Shown: positions 1 to 12,101, numbered from the stretch's first letter. The stretch: 64,000 nt of DNA from Diphasiastrum complanatum (GCA_029204225.1 CM055114.1:13142144-13206143), one strand, 5' to 3'. The notes: generated by a model not told the origin, from the sequence alone. Numbers and translations are program-made.

Positions 1-1479
1 TGGTAGATGCAACAAGCCAATTTCATTTATGGTGCTATTTTTGTATACATTTATTGTTTTTTGTAACAACTTTTTTTTAAACAGGTTATTGTTTTAGGAT
101 GTGATATTCTCATATAGAGTAAAAAAGAACACATCGCCTCCACTTGCCACCATTTTGTTTTCTTGTTGTAAAAATGGCTATCTCCAATGTCCAAAAGAAT
201 GTGCTAGGCCTTGGTGGCATGTTTCATGATTTGGAAAACATTAAAAAGTTAGGTGTCTTTTTGGTATTTGTGGACGTTCAATGCTATATAATGTCCTTGT
301 GTGTATGTTGAAATCATTTATTCTGATGGACACAAAATTTGTAATCTCATGGTGTATGTAAGTAATCTCATTCCATGTCAAGTATTATTATATTGCATAT
401 TGTCTCATCGCATATTAGTCCATTAGTAACATTTATTATTATGATTTTCTCATTTCCCATTAAGCCATTATACTATGTGTGCTATTTTGTTATTAATCTT
501 TGCAATCAAAACATTATGATAGTGATTGTAGACCGACTAATACAACATTGTCATCTCAATCAAACTATTGTTTTGTGATGTTCATATTTTTGTCATGATG
601 ACTTTTCTTGAGAATCATAAAACAAGGTGGATAGATGTTCAAATGCATGCATTCAAACATAGTGAGCATAAATTTCTTGTAATTAAATATTAGAGTAACA
701 AGGTCTACAACGATGTAGTTATTAAATTCTCGAGTAACTAGAACTACAATGATGTAGCACTGGACCAATGTTCTTGAGGATCGTTTTCGAGGAAAACCAT
801 AAGGAAAATGTTTTGATCTTGAGATCATATCAAATATGTAATGAATGATGAGGACAACATTATGAGAAAATTTAAGATTAGTTTGTAACTCAAAGTATGC
901 ACTTTGCACGTGTCCACATCACTTGTCTTTCTTGACCTTCATGTCTTTTCGAATCATTCAAATATTATCATCCCTCTTGTTCAACCTACTTACTTTTTCC
1001 ATTCAAGTACAAAGGTTTTTGTAGAGCTTTCTACAAGCAACACGATATTATGAATCTAAAAGTGTTATGGATTTTGTTTTATGATTTTTATTCTTAATGC
1101 AGCTCTATGAGAATACTCATTTGGAAAAGTAGCTTTTGAAACAACAATTTTGAGAGGTTGTTGATAGCTATATTGTTTGACTATTTTTGTGGCCTTACAC
1201 TACTCATAATAAATCTTGAAGATTAGTCTAACCATCACTAAAACAAAAATTGAGTTGGCTCAATAGTTTCTAAAGTTTTTAATAAATATTTACTATGAAT
1301 AAATAAAAGCACTATTACTACAAAGTCTTCCTAGCACAACACATATGAGTGAGAATGAATAATTCTTATACATCTAGAACTTCAAGCAAGAACATGGTGA
1401 AAGACATGTATACATCACTATAATTAAAGAAGTTCTAGGATTTCACCCACATTTGAGCCAAAAAAATAACTTGTGTACT
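1..1479. other. AT-rich intergenic, no gene seen
   Basis: Low-complexity AT-rich DNA. The short open frames here (for example 375-578 plus and 565-909 minus) are hydrophobic or compositionally random, have no recognisable motif and no conserved neighbour. Nothing supportable is seen up to the start of the LINE homology near 1480. Confidence 0.6.
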
Positions 1480-2835
1480 ATGCATACAAGCACATGTGTG
1501 TTACAACAAAACTCTAAGCCCTGATGGTGTTACTCCCGATTTCTTCCTAGCTCACTGGGATATTGTTGGTCCCTCCCTCCTTCTAACCATAAATAATTCT
1601 TTATCCAAGGGCTTCTTTCACTCTTCCCTCTCTCATGGCTTGATTAAACTCATCTCCAAAATTGATTCACCCTCCAAAAATTTTTATTACTGCCCGCTTA
1701 CCATGTTGAACACTTCCTACAAGATCATAGCTAAAGCCATTTCTAGGAGGCTTGCTCCTCTCCTTCCCTCTCACATATCCAACTCTCAGGCTGGTTTCAT
1801 GAAAGGCAAGTCTCTGTTCAATAATATTCTTAACATATGGTCTGCCATTAATACTTCCCTCTGGTTCAATTATCCGACCCTTCTTCTTAAAATTGACTTT
1901 GATAAGGCCTTTGACCGAATTAGCTGGCATTACCTTTTTGCTTAATGCCATTCATTTGGAATTCTTGATTATCTCATCTCTGCTCTCTCTACTTCTACCT
2001 CTTCTTCCATTCTCTTCCAGGGAGTTTGATCTCCTTCCTTCTCTATTGCTTGTGGGATCAGACAAGGTTGTCCTCTCATTTTTGTCATTGCTACGGAACC
2101 TCTTATTTATCATATTCTCAGCTCAACTTTGCTCCTTCGTTCCGTTATTTCTCTTTTCAAAATGTTCTTATTGGATCTCAGTTTTTTGCAGATGATCTGA
2201 CTTGCGTTATTGAGCTTCATCATCACTCTGCCTCCCTTCTCCTCCTTGAACTCAATCATTTTTGCAATTTTTTTGACTCTCTGATCTTGTTGTCCTTTCA
2301 CATAATGCCCCTCCTACTTGGTGATTGAACTTAGGTTTTCAATGTTCTTTCTCGTGGCACCATATTTAGATATCTCAATTTCATGCTTGGTGTCTCCTTC
2401 TCTAACAGAGACAAATTTAATTGGGTCCTGAAAAAAAATAAGTCACAAATTGATACTATGGGACTCATTTGACCTATCCTACTCTGCTAGACTCATTGTC
2501 CTCAAACATATCATCTCTTCCTACTTCACTCATTTTCTCTTCATCTGGTTTCTCCCCCCTCATACTCTCTTTCTATTGCGAAATCCTTCAGGAAATTTCT
2601 TCAGAATAATCGCCTCGGTCTTCTTAATTGGGATATTTGTACTGCTCCCAAGAAACTAGGGGGTTTTGGTCTTCTTGACCCCTCTACAACCTCTCTCTCT
2701 CCCCTTTTCAAATGGATTCACTCCAACTTCTCCAGACCTCAACCTTGGACTCTTTTGATGATCTCCATTCTTTTCCCCCTCCCCCCCTTTTCAAGTCTAT
2801 CTACAAAGTGCTCTTTTTTATGTGCGATCTGACTT
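1480..2835 (+). mobile_element. Decayed LINE (L1-like) reverse transcriptase fragment
   Basis: Part of the ORF2 reverse transcriptase of a plant non-LTR retrotransposon, which would copy element RNA at a nicked target. In order, the translation shows a degenerate SPDG motif (1517 on), the block that includes YKIIAKAISRRLAPLLP, then QAGFMKGKSLFNNI and LKIDFDKAFDRISW (to about 1930). After a frameshift comes a GIRQGCPL-like segment near 2055 and FFADD at 2182-2196, the LINE equivalent of the catalytic YxDD. Weak C-terminal similarity continues (KKLGGFGLLDP near 2650). At least three frame changes and the absence of the endonuclease domain and a poly(A) tail show a 5'-truncated, inactive copy. 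No target duplication could be identified. Confidence 0.85.
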
Positions 2836-3677
2836 TATTCATAAGCCAACAAGGTAAAATATAACTGAAAAGCAAAATATAGTACAGTGAAGCACCATAA
2901 AGCAAGACTTATTTCAAGACATCCAGCTGGTACCTGCCACCATCCCACAACACAAAACCACACTAGTTCTTATGTGAGAAAGACAAGTGTCAACGCTGAA
3001 TGTCAGTTGTTATCCATGTACAAAATAAGCTTTGCTACTTAACAGCTTGGTTTAGAATGAAATAATTTTAGTCCAATCTTCCCATTCATTGGTGATTTTT
3101 AGCGATAGACTAAGCCGTCATATTACTATATTAGGGCAAAAGCCACGCTGATTAGTGTACCAGGTATTAGTCCATATCAATTATTAATGTTTAGTACATA
3201 TCAAAATAATGAAAGGATGCTTGCTAAACATGTACAAATGGTTTTCTCAAAAAAAAATTTAGAATGAGCGAGGACACGTACCACGGTATTAGGGCAAATC
3301 CATGCCATACTAACTCGTTGACTCACGAGTGAGTCGTGTAAAGGTGTCAAAACCCCTTAAGCAGATCCGTGCTTTCCGAGGGTGTACAAACTCGATAACT
3401 ACTTCTAATTACTAGTATAAACTTGAAAGGGCAAATGCAATAATAAAACTATGTAAGCTGCCATGTCTAGTAAAAGAGCTTTTGGCTTTATAGGCTAAAA
3501 ACCATAATGATAAACTGTCATGGGTTAGTTTGATAATTATACATAAATTATCATGTAGGCAATAAGAAAGACGCAAAGAGAAAAGCTGTGTTTTGTAGAA
3601 ATAGCGAAGATAGGTAGAATAATGACTTTGATTACGTCAAGGTGGTGATAAATTTAGCTAGCTTAAGAACAACCTCA
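2836..3677. other. Intergenic, no feature recognised
   Basis: AT-rich sequence between the LINE fragment and the CACTA-type element. No open frame longer than background and no clear repeat structure were found. Confidence 0.5.
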
Positions 3678-3694
3678 TACCACAAAAACACCCG

Positions 3695-4200
3695 CCGCGA
3701 TTTGCGACGTGTTTTGCGACGTGAATCGCGAGCTTAATTTTTTTTTAATTCGTCGTAGATGTCGGAAAAACACGTCTCTATAAGGTCGTCGGAATCCGAT
3801 GACTTTAAAAAACATCGCATTACGATGGGCACAACTTGCCGGATTCTGAAACGTATTTTTTCGATCACAGAAACCCGATCTGACATGGACGTCGCAATGC
3901 GACGTCTGACGTGGACGTCGCATTGCGACGTCCAAAGACGTCGCAAACACTCTGACGTGGATGTCGCATTGCGACGTTTCAGAATTCAGTCAGATTTCGA
4001 CGTCTGTAAACACAGAATGATGCCAAAATTTCACCGACGGATGTCCGACGCCCATCCGACGTCCATCCGACGTATGCTTGGATGTCGAAATCCGACGTCC
4101 CATAAAGTTGTCGGATTCCGACATCTGTTAACATAATGATCAAAAAATAAGTCCGACGTCTATCCGACGCATTAGGACGTCAGATTCCGACGTCCGAAAT
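3695..4200. repeat. CACTA subterminal repeat array (GACGTC/TTGCGACG)
   Basis: Dense clusters of short direct and inverted copies of GACGTCGCATTGCGACGTC-like words within about 500 bp, strikingly CpG-rich against the AT-rich surroundings. In En/Spm elements such arrays bind the element-encoded regulatory protein. The matching shorter array of the other end is at about 5785-5905. Confidence 0.75.
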
Positions 4201-4878
4201 TAGGTAAAAAAAAATTATAAAAAATGCGTAAAAAATAGCGTGCGCATTTTTATCAGGCTGTTCTTGGAGTTGAGTTCTTGGAGAAGCGATGTTTGTGAAT
4301 TGTTTTTAAAACAATATTTTTGAGTTGCATTCAACATTTGGATCAAACAACAAACTAAGCATGAGATACTTTTCATTCTTAAACTACTTTTCATTTTATA
4401 TTTTATTGTATTACTTCATATGAATGACAATACTTTATTGCATTGCTTTGTGCACATCATAAATTTCATTTAGATTTTTAGATATAATATTGATTATTGT
4501 TTTGAAATCTGACATTTCTTAGTTGATTATTACATCAATCCACATCCCTAAATTTGACATTGCAATTTTTGAAAAAAAAAAAACATTGCACATATAAAAG
4601 CAATGGCAATATAGCACGATCATTTGCAATAATAATATTTTTCATAATATGAATTAATGTATTACAAAATTGGTGCTTTAATGTCGCACGAGTATTTCTA
4701 GATCTAACATTAACTAAAACTTATAAACTTAATCTACTCGTCGTCGTCGTGACGTCCAGTTTGCATGAACATAAGCAAACAAACTACATTAATATTTAAT
4801 GGTTGATCGTATTAAATTAAATAAAATTGATGTCGAAATACAAACCACATTAGTATAAATACAAAAACTAGTACTTAC

Positions 4879-5330
4879 ATTTGGAGGATGACCCTCGCTC
4901 TTTAGTTTGTCAACTAATGCGTCGTACGATTCTCTGAAGGCAAATTCGTACTCCTACTTAGTTGGTAGACGTCCATAGTCCGCCAACTATCCATGCATTC
5001 AATTAAAGTTGAAATTAATGTAGGGCTACGTTGAAGCAGCTAGTCATAATGCATATTAAAAATAAAAGCATATAAAATCAAAGATAAACTATAGGAGTAG
5101 TGTAAGTTCACTTACCATGCTTGCTTGCAATCCCGCCTTTCCGCTCAAGCCCAACCTAGGATTGCCTATCCCATGCATCCTAGCGGCCGCAACATCTTTT
5201 TGAATCTTGTATTTATTTGGTGTTCGTTCATCCGCATTTACACGGTTTCAATCATTTCTTGAACACCAGGAAGGCTTGGATTGCCCGTCCCTATAAGCTT
5301 GTCATGTCATATCACGACGATGCCTAATCC
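4879..5330 (-). pseudogene. Remnant of CACTA PTTA/TNP1-like gene (two exon pieces)
   Basis: On the minus strand two coding-like blocks end in good splice donors. The first runs from about 5330 down to 5116 and includes PNKYKIQKDVAAARMHGIG, then a LGLSGKAGLQASM block directly followed by GTAAGT. The second, 4986 down to 4879, follows a plausible AG acceptor and includes EYEFAFRESYDALVDKLKSE, again ending at GTAAGT (4873-4878). Both resemble the plant transposase (Ptta/En/Spm) accessory protein. Stops (for example in the segment before EYEFAF) and missing upstream exons make it a pseudogene. It lies head to head with the TNP2 remnant. Confidence 0.6.
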
Positions 5331-5339
5331 ATAGGCTCA

Positions 5340-5768
5340 TATGCTTATGAATTTCCTTCTAATGAGAATAATGAACTTGATTCTAATGATTATGATGATG
5401 AGGTGCAACACGATGAAGCAATGCACAACATGTTTGAATCTTACGTTATATCCTAGAGCATCCATTTCGAAACTAGCTACGTCAATTCTTATTCTAAACC
5501 TTCAAGCAACATACAAATGGAGTGATCGTAGCGTGACATCTTTATTCGGGTACTTAACGCATAACACAACTATTATACTTTATAGCATATTTACATTAAG
5601 TTAATTTTTTTTTTTTCTAACAACTCACGTTGCTCTTTTTTTAGGTTGTTGCATCGAATACTTCTGAAAGGAAATGTGATACCTAAAACATGAAAAGAAG
5701 CACGAAAGATGATGATCGTGCTTGGAATGGATTACGACACATTACATGCATGTCCAGAAGACCATGTT
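5340..5768 (+). pseudogene. Remnant of CACTA TNP2-type transposase
   Basis: Two plus-strand pieces survive. The first (about 5344-5457) is an acidic stretch including NNELDSNDYDDEVQHDEAMH. The second, at 5721-5768, reads LGMDYDTLHACPEDHV and matches the conserved block with a HACPxD core near the start of the TNP2 transposase domain. The catalytic core that should follow is absent and the right subterminal repeats begin at once, so the gene was deleted internally. The assignment rests on the HACP block and the CACTA context. Confidence 0.65.
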
Positions 5769-6283
5769 GCCACCCATATTTCCTGATCGTCGGACTCTGA
5801 TTTTCGGATTTTTTACTGGGACGTTGGACCTCGACGTGTCGAATTGCGACGGATTATGAAATTTTTGAGCATACGTCGGACGCGGACGTCGGAATTTGCG
5901 CAATATGTTATTGTGTACCTGGATGGTGTTGGAAGCATAATTCTCCAAAGATGCCATGGTGTAATCGCTATTATTGTTTCTTCATGCATTACCACAACAA
6001 GACTTAATTTATGAGTTTGATAACACAAGTGTAATGCTTGCATTTTATGCCAAAAAGTCTTTAATTATAGCTAGTATACTTCATCAAAGTGTGATAGGAA
6101 ACCGTGAAACCCTCATTAATTTTATAGGAGCATAATGTGAGGGTGCATACCTGTGATCGATGAAAGCTTTCAATGCTTATCGAAAGGTAAGAGTATAGTC
6201 TTGGAAGTGTAGAATGCAAGTGTTTGTCATAGAAGAGTTACAACCACGTCAGGTGTTTGTAAATCATTATCGTAAAAAGGATA

Positions 6284-6620
6284 GTTATACCAGCGCTTGA
6301 GTAGTTGTACTTTAAAACAAGAAGGTTGGTATAGTATGAGCAGGGAGAGAGCATGATTGTAGGCAACATACTATCTATCGTACACAAAATTTTACAAGCA
6401 GGAGAAGAATGTATGCAATTTACAGCGTTGGTGTAGTGTAGCCACTTGATACATACTATCAGTCGTTAAATGGTGCTGATTATCAGCGCTATGAAGGCTT
6501 TCTGCCAGCGCATGTATTGAACGTTGCTGATCAGCGATAATCGCTGGTAAAGAATTGCACATTTAACAAGTATGCAAGCTGAGCCATTATCAGTGGCTAT
6601 CAGCGATTTATGAAAACCTT
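6284..6620. repeat. Cluster of ATCAGCG/CGCTGGT motifs, probable CACTA-like subterminal fragment
   Basis: Short inverted and direct copies of ATCAGCG, CCAGCG and ATCGCTGGTAA recur (about 6289, 6423, 6484, 6503, 6530-6548, 6607). The string CAGCGTTGGTGTAGTG at about 6425-6440 would read CACTACACC in reverse complement, like a CACTA end. No partner end, target duplication or gene was found, so this is only a probable fragment of a second family, distinct from the GACGTC family to its left. Confidence 0.35.
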
Positions 6621-6905
6621 CTATTTTATCATTCTATCTGCGGCCATTAGTGGTTATCGTGCAACACCAAAGATCAAACATAAAACTTTGAAACATCCGT
6701 AGGAAGCAACATTCAGATAGTAGTAGCAAACGATTGAAGCAAAAAAATTGTTGGTTGTTCGCACACAAGATCCATATTAATCTATGGCATGCATACTGGC
6801 AAAAGAGTGTGATAAATGGATGATGTTCTTACCTGAAAAACCTCTTGTATGAAGAGACCGTATGTGAGGAGGCAGGTCGTTGTCCCAACAAACAAGTACT
6901 TTGCA

Positions 6906-7013
6906 AAAGAAAGTCAGAGAGAAGAAGAGCAGAAGAGAAGGAAGAGGATAACAAAAATCAAAAGAAAGTTAGAGAGAAGAAGAGCAGAAGAGAAGGAAGA
7001 GGATAACAAAAAT
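6906..7013. repeat. 55-bp tandem duplication, purine-rich
   Basis: Two nearly identical adjacent copies (6906-6960 and 6961-7013) of an AAAGAAAGT[C/T]AGAGAG-initiated purine-rich unit. A single base difference near the start is visible. No coding meaning. Confidence 0.9.
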
Positions 7014-7174
7014 AGTGCGTCCACCTGAAGCTTCATGGAAAGGACCTTTCATTAAAGAAGAGGGTATTTTCTAAAAAAAAACTCCCGTTAAAAAGTTCAC
7101 ACCATTTAGGGATATGTCACTTACTTACACAATTTAAAGCAAGAGGGGGTGATATAAGGTTAGATACTACCCAT

Positions 7175-7201
<27 letters not shown>
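7175..7201. repeat. (GA)n microsatellite
   Basis: About 13 uninterrupted GA units. Confidence 0.95.
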
Positions 7202-7206
<5 letters not shown>

Positions 7207-7332
7207 GAGTTTTATTAGGAAGATGAAAAGATGCTCAATACAAAAGAAATGGCTCCTCTTTAGAGATTTGAGAGGTGAGTCTCCTTTATTGAAGTTCAAT
7301 CATGATCACGATCTTGACCATTAATATCACTT

Positions 7333-7380
7333 TGTGTTTCTTGAGAACAAGTTGTGTTTCTTGAGAACAAGTTGTGTTTC
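7333..7380. repeat. 20-bp tandem repeat, 2.4 copies
   Basis: The unit GTTTCTTGAGAACAAGTTGT is repeated in tandem with only edge variation. Confidence 0.9.
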
Positions 7381-8402
7381 CTAACTTAAGAACTTTAGAA
7401 AAGCCAAGTTTATTTAATTAATAAAAGTGCTCCATGGCACTTATTAGCCTAAGGCCCAATGTTGGTGGACTCACACACGCAGGATGCCAACTGGTGACCT
7501 GTTTCTAATACTTCTGACTCTCTACTTAATTTATGTAGTGTTTGGGCTTATTGCAAGAGCCTCCTTCGTTACTTCAACTACGGAAGGTTATGCTACTTCT
7601 CATGCAGCTCTAGGTAAAACGCAAAATTATTGTCATCTCACTCCTAGATAGGACTTTATTCATTTTGCTCTAAAAACTTATGGATGTATGCATAAGAAAT
7701 TCGATGATTTTCTATAAATTCTAATTGAGATGACGTACCACCACTACTTGATGTAAGTCACTAGTTAAGATAATTATAAGTTTAGGTGATATAAGAAGTT
7801 GAGAAACAACATCCGTTCTTGCAATTATGGCACAATAAAAATATTGCAAGTGTTTGAATGCATTGTAAAGTGGTAGAAACTAGTTGATGATTATAGGACA
7901 TAATGATAAATAAAGGTGATAAAAACAAGAAGCTTAGTTGGGAATGGCAAACCTTTTAATATTGAATTCAGTAATTAGATTTTTTCTACTGCAATTATTT
8001 AATTGCTGGCAATTTTACAGCCCAGCTATTAATGTCCAACTTGGGAAGGCTACACCTATTTTTTTGGTTTGCTCTTGAATCAAATTTGTACATTATTATT
8101 TGATACAAAATAAAGAATTGGTATAATCCAGCCAAGAAAGCACTAGTTTTTTCACCTATCAAATTCTTAAAATGTTAAAATAATGTTCGTGCTAGAATGA
8201 ATTTGCCAAAGCTACCAAAAAAAAATTCTTGTACTTCCCCCAACTCGAGAGATAAGCCACAACAAATAGCATAATGACGGCACAACTATAACTTTCATAA
8301 AAGTTTGGAGGAAAATATAAAATTTCAAAACAGCACAAATGCATAGACCAAGCATTTCACCATAAAATTAAGAACTTATTGATTCAAACGTTCAGGCTTT
8401 TC
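7381..8402. other. Intergenic, no gene seen
   Basis: AT-rich DNA with no supportable open frame. It is probably part of the ancestral host sequence into which the elements to the right inserted. Confidence 0.4.
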
Positions 8403-8458
8403 GAAAATTTGTCAAACAGACAATCCACTTTTCAGGTAAAGCATTTACAGCACAAAAT
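8403..8458. repeat. Left arm of split host repeat (unit 1)
   Basis: This segment, starting GAAAATTTGTCAAA and ending at CACAAAAT, aligns with 24609-24663, which starts with the same 14 bases and ends at CACAAAAC. It continues, after the 3.1 kb insertion, at 11564-11587, and after the hAT-like insertion at 24532-24564. Together the three arms rebuild one host repeat unit, whose uninterrupted paralogue is 24609-24719. Confidence 0.75.
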
Positions 8459-11400
8459 GTTAGGGCCTATTTTGATGGGAGGTTGGTCCAGCCAAAACGT
8501 CCTAAAAGGGTCAAGGGGCCCCACCTCTAATGGCGGTTCGGCCCTATGTGAGCAATAGAGAATTTGCCACTTCCAACCCTGATGGCCTTCTCTATTGCCC
8601 CGTGCTCCCCAACCGATGAGGGTTTTTCAAGCTCTCAAAGATACGGTTGCAAGGAGGGGGTGCTGTCAATTTTGGTGCAATGATTCACTAGCTTTCTAGG
8701 GTTATGGTTCTGTGAAACTTCTTATCACTAATTTGCATTAGGATCTTGCTAATGTCTCTTTCCCCATTGAATTTGGGTTACAGTTAGTAAAAAATCTTAC
8801 ATGGACTTGAAACCAATTTATTGCCTATGATGTGCTCGTGAGATGCCTTATACACACCGCTTTGTTTGATAAGCGGTGGTATTTTCGCCGACCGTCAGGT
8901 CTAGGTATTTCGCTAGACAGTACCGATGGCAGGTGTGACTAGTGTGATGCTTAACCAAGGTGGTGTATTTCAACCGCGGATGGTGGACGGCCTGCTCTAG
9001 TGTTTCACAAAGGTCGGGTTCAGTTGATATGTTTCAAAATTGACAAAACCCGAAAAAACGTTTCACAACTTGACGATTCTGTATAGTCATTTTGCTAACC
9101 GAAAAATATGTCAGACGACTTAGTAAAACATCAAATTGTGAAAAAATCATTTTCTTACTCTTCCCTAACACATGTACTCCAATGTGACGTTAAGAACACA
9201 TGGCCCAAATTTTTTCTAGTTTCATACATTGAAAATAACAACAAATAGGTAAATTACTCATATATACCCACAGCCTAGCTATAATCTCAACCCAATTTTC
9301 GTACTCGTGATAGTGTCAAATGCCTCAATATTCATATCAAAACTAATTATTCGGTTAAGGGAATGCGAATGAACGGTGGACTCAAACATAATACACTCGC
9401 AACAATGATGGTTTTTTCGTTTTAAGAAAGTACGATCAATTCTCAAAACTCAAAATCAACGAAAATACTTCAAAAATCCTTCTTCAAACCAAAACTGTTT
9501 ATGGCTACATACCACACTCTATTCCAATTGAAAGAAGACAACGTACGAAAAAATGACATCATGAAGATAAACTGATTGTGAAAAGTGTGAGTCTTACCTC
9601 AATGTGCCATTAGGTAGCCGTTGCGTGAAAACTCTAGTCATGAACCTTGTAGCAAAAATCATAGTCAAGCATGTTGACACAGTTTTCTCCACTTTATGCA
9701 TGTCAGATCGAATTGGTGTAAAAAAAAAAATGAAGAAAATGAAAGTTTCTGGAATATGAACGGTGCGATTGAAATGTTAACGGTTCAGTTAAGAGAAAAC
9801 TGAACTGAAAGTCTGTAAAAAAAAAAAAAAAAACAGGCCAGAAAGATACAATGGCTAAAAAAATCAGCAACCCATCACTCACACCAAGCCCTCAAGAAAA
9901 CTATCCCACTCATTCAAGATATAAGCCTACTAGTATGACAATGGACTACAACCAACCAACCAATCCTCACCATGAAATCACTCTCACCCATCAATCCTCT
10001 CAACAAAAGTAAGTAAACATCATCTCCAAGTGATTTGAAGCACTCAACTATGAACTCACACTAGTAATGAGGTCCAAGCAATCAACACAAACAACCACAA
10101 TCTCTCAACTCCTCAATATGAGCAAGCAAACATAGTAAGTAACATCACTCCCAAACCACAAAACAACTACAACTCTCAACTCTCAACTCTCAAACATACT
10201 CACTCCTAAAAATACTAACACACAAAAGTACTAATATACACAAGTACCAACATTTTAACAACCCTAACATAGAGCACCACCATTCACAATCACTTACACC
10301 AAAATGGAACTAACTTCCAAGCATTCTCAAGCAAGCAAGTTCTCATCAAAAAGACTCTCAACCAACTTCACATCAAACTCATCAAACTCTCCACTCTCAA
10401 CTTAGCAACTATCAACATCATCTCATTATCCAAAATTCCAACTATCTCTTAACACAAAGAGTGGCCTCCTTTTATAGTAAATCCCAAGTGTTCCCCTTCA
10501 AAATGAGGCTTTGCCAATTTTCATACCCTTCAAGCCTTTTTTGCCATTTGTCTCCTTAACCCATTTGATAGTACACCTAGTGGCCTCCATAAGAGAGTAG
10601 GGGAGTGGTGCATTCAAGGCTCTCTTCCAAAACTAGCCAAGATGCCATTTTTGTCAAAGGCTAGGGAGGCCATTAGTTTCCCCTTTTGTACACCCTAGAA
10701 GCCCAAAATGTCAATGGCTAGTGGGTGTACCTCCCAATTTTTATAGCCTCTAAGGTGTTTTGGCATTTATTATCCAAATTTTGGGTGAGGCCCTTTTTTA
10801 ACCCCTATTTTTAATAGGCGGCCTTCATTTTTTTTTTGAGTACCTTTGTTTCTGGCCTTTCTTCATTTTTTCAAGAGTCGTGCGCCTACTGCTCATTTGT
10901 CTGGGTTTTTGGCCTGCTGGGTAACCACTTGGCCCACACATTTTGTTAATTGTCCGTAAATTGTCCAAACTTTGTCGTTAGGGTTTCTGTGACTCCTTGA
11001 CACTGAATCCATATTTCCCGGTCCCGTTTTTACCCGAAACTTTTCTTTCTCGATTTTTTCTTGTGGTTGACTTTTTCGGCATTCATGACTAGGGCTCCCA
11101 CGACAATACGATTTCCCTGAAAAATACACTGAGTGATCATATATTAGTAAAAATGGACTCAGTACATGGTGAGATTTTAGCAAGGTCATACCGGCTATTT
11201 TTTTACAACTGCGCATTTTTTTGAAAAGCCGTAAAATATTTACCGGCCATTTTTAAGGCCGCAAAATTTGCTCTAGTCTCATTTAGGGCGGGCTGGGACC
11301 CAATTCTAGGTAGACCAGCACTCTTGCTCGGTCTTTACAAAAATTGACCATAAAATATTTTTGACGATTTTTTCAAAAATCAGTTTCTTACTTTTAAATT

Positions 11401-11555
11401 GTGTCTAGCGACTTTAGGGCGGGCTGGGACCCAGACCTAAGGCAAATTTGTGCCGATTTTTCTCTAATAATCGGGCTTTACATGCCGGTTATTTCAATTA
11501 TTGCGAACTTAAACTTCAATATTAGGCCGATTTCCCATGCAAAAATATCGGCTAA
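8459..11555. mobile_element. 3.1 kb non-autonomous TIR DNA element with 8-bp CACAAAAT duplication
   Basis: The element is flanked by CACAAAAT at 8451-8458 and 11556-11563. Its ends form an imperfect inverted repeat: TTAGGGCCTATTTTGATGGGA from 8460 against TTAGCCGATATTTTTGCATG read in reverse complement from 11555. The paralogous uninterrupted repeat at 24656-24663 (CACAAAAC, then CAGCACATTC) represents the empty site. An 8-bp duplication fits hAT-class elements, but no transposase is encoded. Inside are a poly(A) tract (about 9818-9835), a CT/CA-rich stretch (9840-10460) with a TATA-like ACTATAAAAGG on the minus strand near 10470, and a 21-bp direct repeat near the right end. The extra G at 8459 leaves a one-base ambiguity in the boundary. 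Confidence 0.7.
11282..11433. repeat. Subterminal 21-bp direct repeat, 131 bp apart
   Basis: TTTAGGGCGGGCTGGGACCC plus one base occurs identically at 11282-11302 and 11413-11433, close to the right end of the 3.1 kb TIR element. The intervening sequence is not obviously repeated. Confidence 0.85.
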
Positions 11556-11849
11556 CACAAAATCAGCACATTCGGGTGTACAGTACACATAGAACCTCGG
11601 TTCCCAAAATTGTGGGTTCTGGGAACCGTGGCAAGAACCGTACCACAGTTCCTTGAACTGTGGTACGATTTCACCAAAATAATTATTAATTAATTTAATT
11701 AATTAATTAATATCCTGATTTTCCACCCCAAAATCCCTTATAGCTCGTTTTTTTACCCTCATTTCTCATTTTTGCAAGTAGAGGTTGAGAGAGAAGGCGC
11801 ATTGGTTTCAGAGAGAGGGTTGTTCAGATTAATGAGAGGAGAGGGCAGG

Positions 11850-12101
11850 GTAGAGAGAGACTGTAGCGGCCTTTGTAGAGAGAGAAAAATAGGGTTTAGT
11901 TGTAGGGTTATTTTTTGGCTCAAAATCAAGCTTTTTGACATTCTCTCATGCAAATAGGTCTATTTTTAGGGTCTAGGCATTTCATATCATAGAGAGAGTT
12001 TGGGATAGCCTAAAGAGAGATTGTACTAGCTCATCTAGAGAGAGAAGGATAGGGTTTATGGGTCAGGATATTTTTTGGAACCAAAAATCAGGTTTTTGCA
12101 T
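11850..12101. repeat. Degenerate direct repeat in left part of hAT-like element
   Basis: Segments 11853-11942 and 12014-12101 are similar. Both contain GAGAGAGAAxxATAGGGTTTA followed by ATTTTTTGG and ATCA[A/G]G[C/T]TTTTTG. They lie in the leader before the transposase start codon. Confidence 0.6.

Larger units (their letters stand above)
3681..5915. mobile_element. Degenerate CACTA (En/Spm)-type DNA transposon with CACAA termini
   Basis: The left end starts CACAAAAACACCCGCC (3681) and the right end, read in reverse complement from 5915, starts CACAATAACATATTGC. Both are flanked by the trinucleotide TAC (3678-3680 and 5916-5918), matching the 3-bp duplication made by CACTA elements. Both subterminal zones are packed with GACGTC, TTGCGACG and CCGACG motifs in both orientations (3695-4200 and 5785-5905), like the subterminal transposase-binding arrays of En/Spm. 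Remnants of both usual CACTA genes lie inside: a TNP2-like piece on the plus strand and a PTTA/TNP1-like piece on the minus strand. At 2.2 kb it is an internally deleted, inactive copy. Both ends share CACAA rather than CACTA, so this may be a family feature. Confidence 0.8.

Noticed and set aside
375-909. Open frames on both strands near the left edge
   Set aside because: Low-complexity AT-driven translations without motif or context.
10893-11216. 107-codon minus-strand open frame in the 3.1 kb TIR element
   Set aside because: No domain or transposase motif, and the composition is not clearly coding. Treated as chance.
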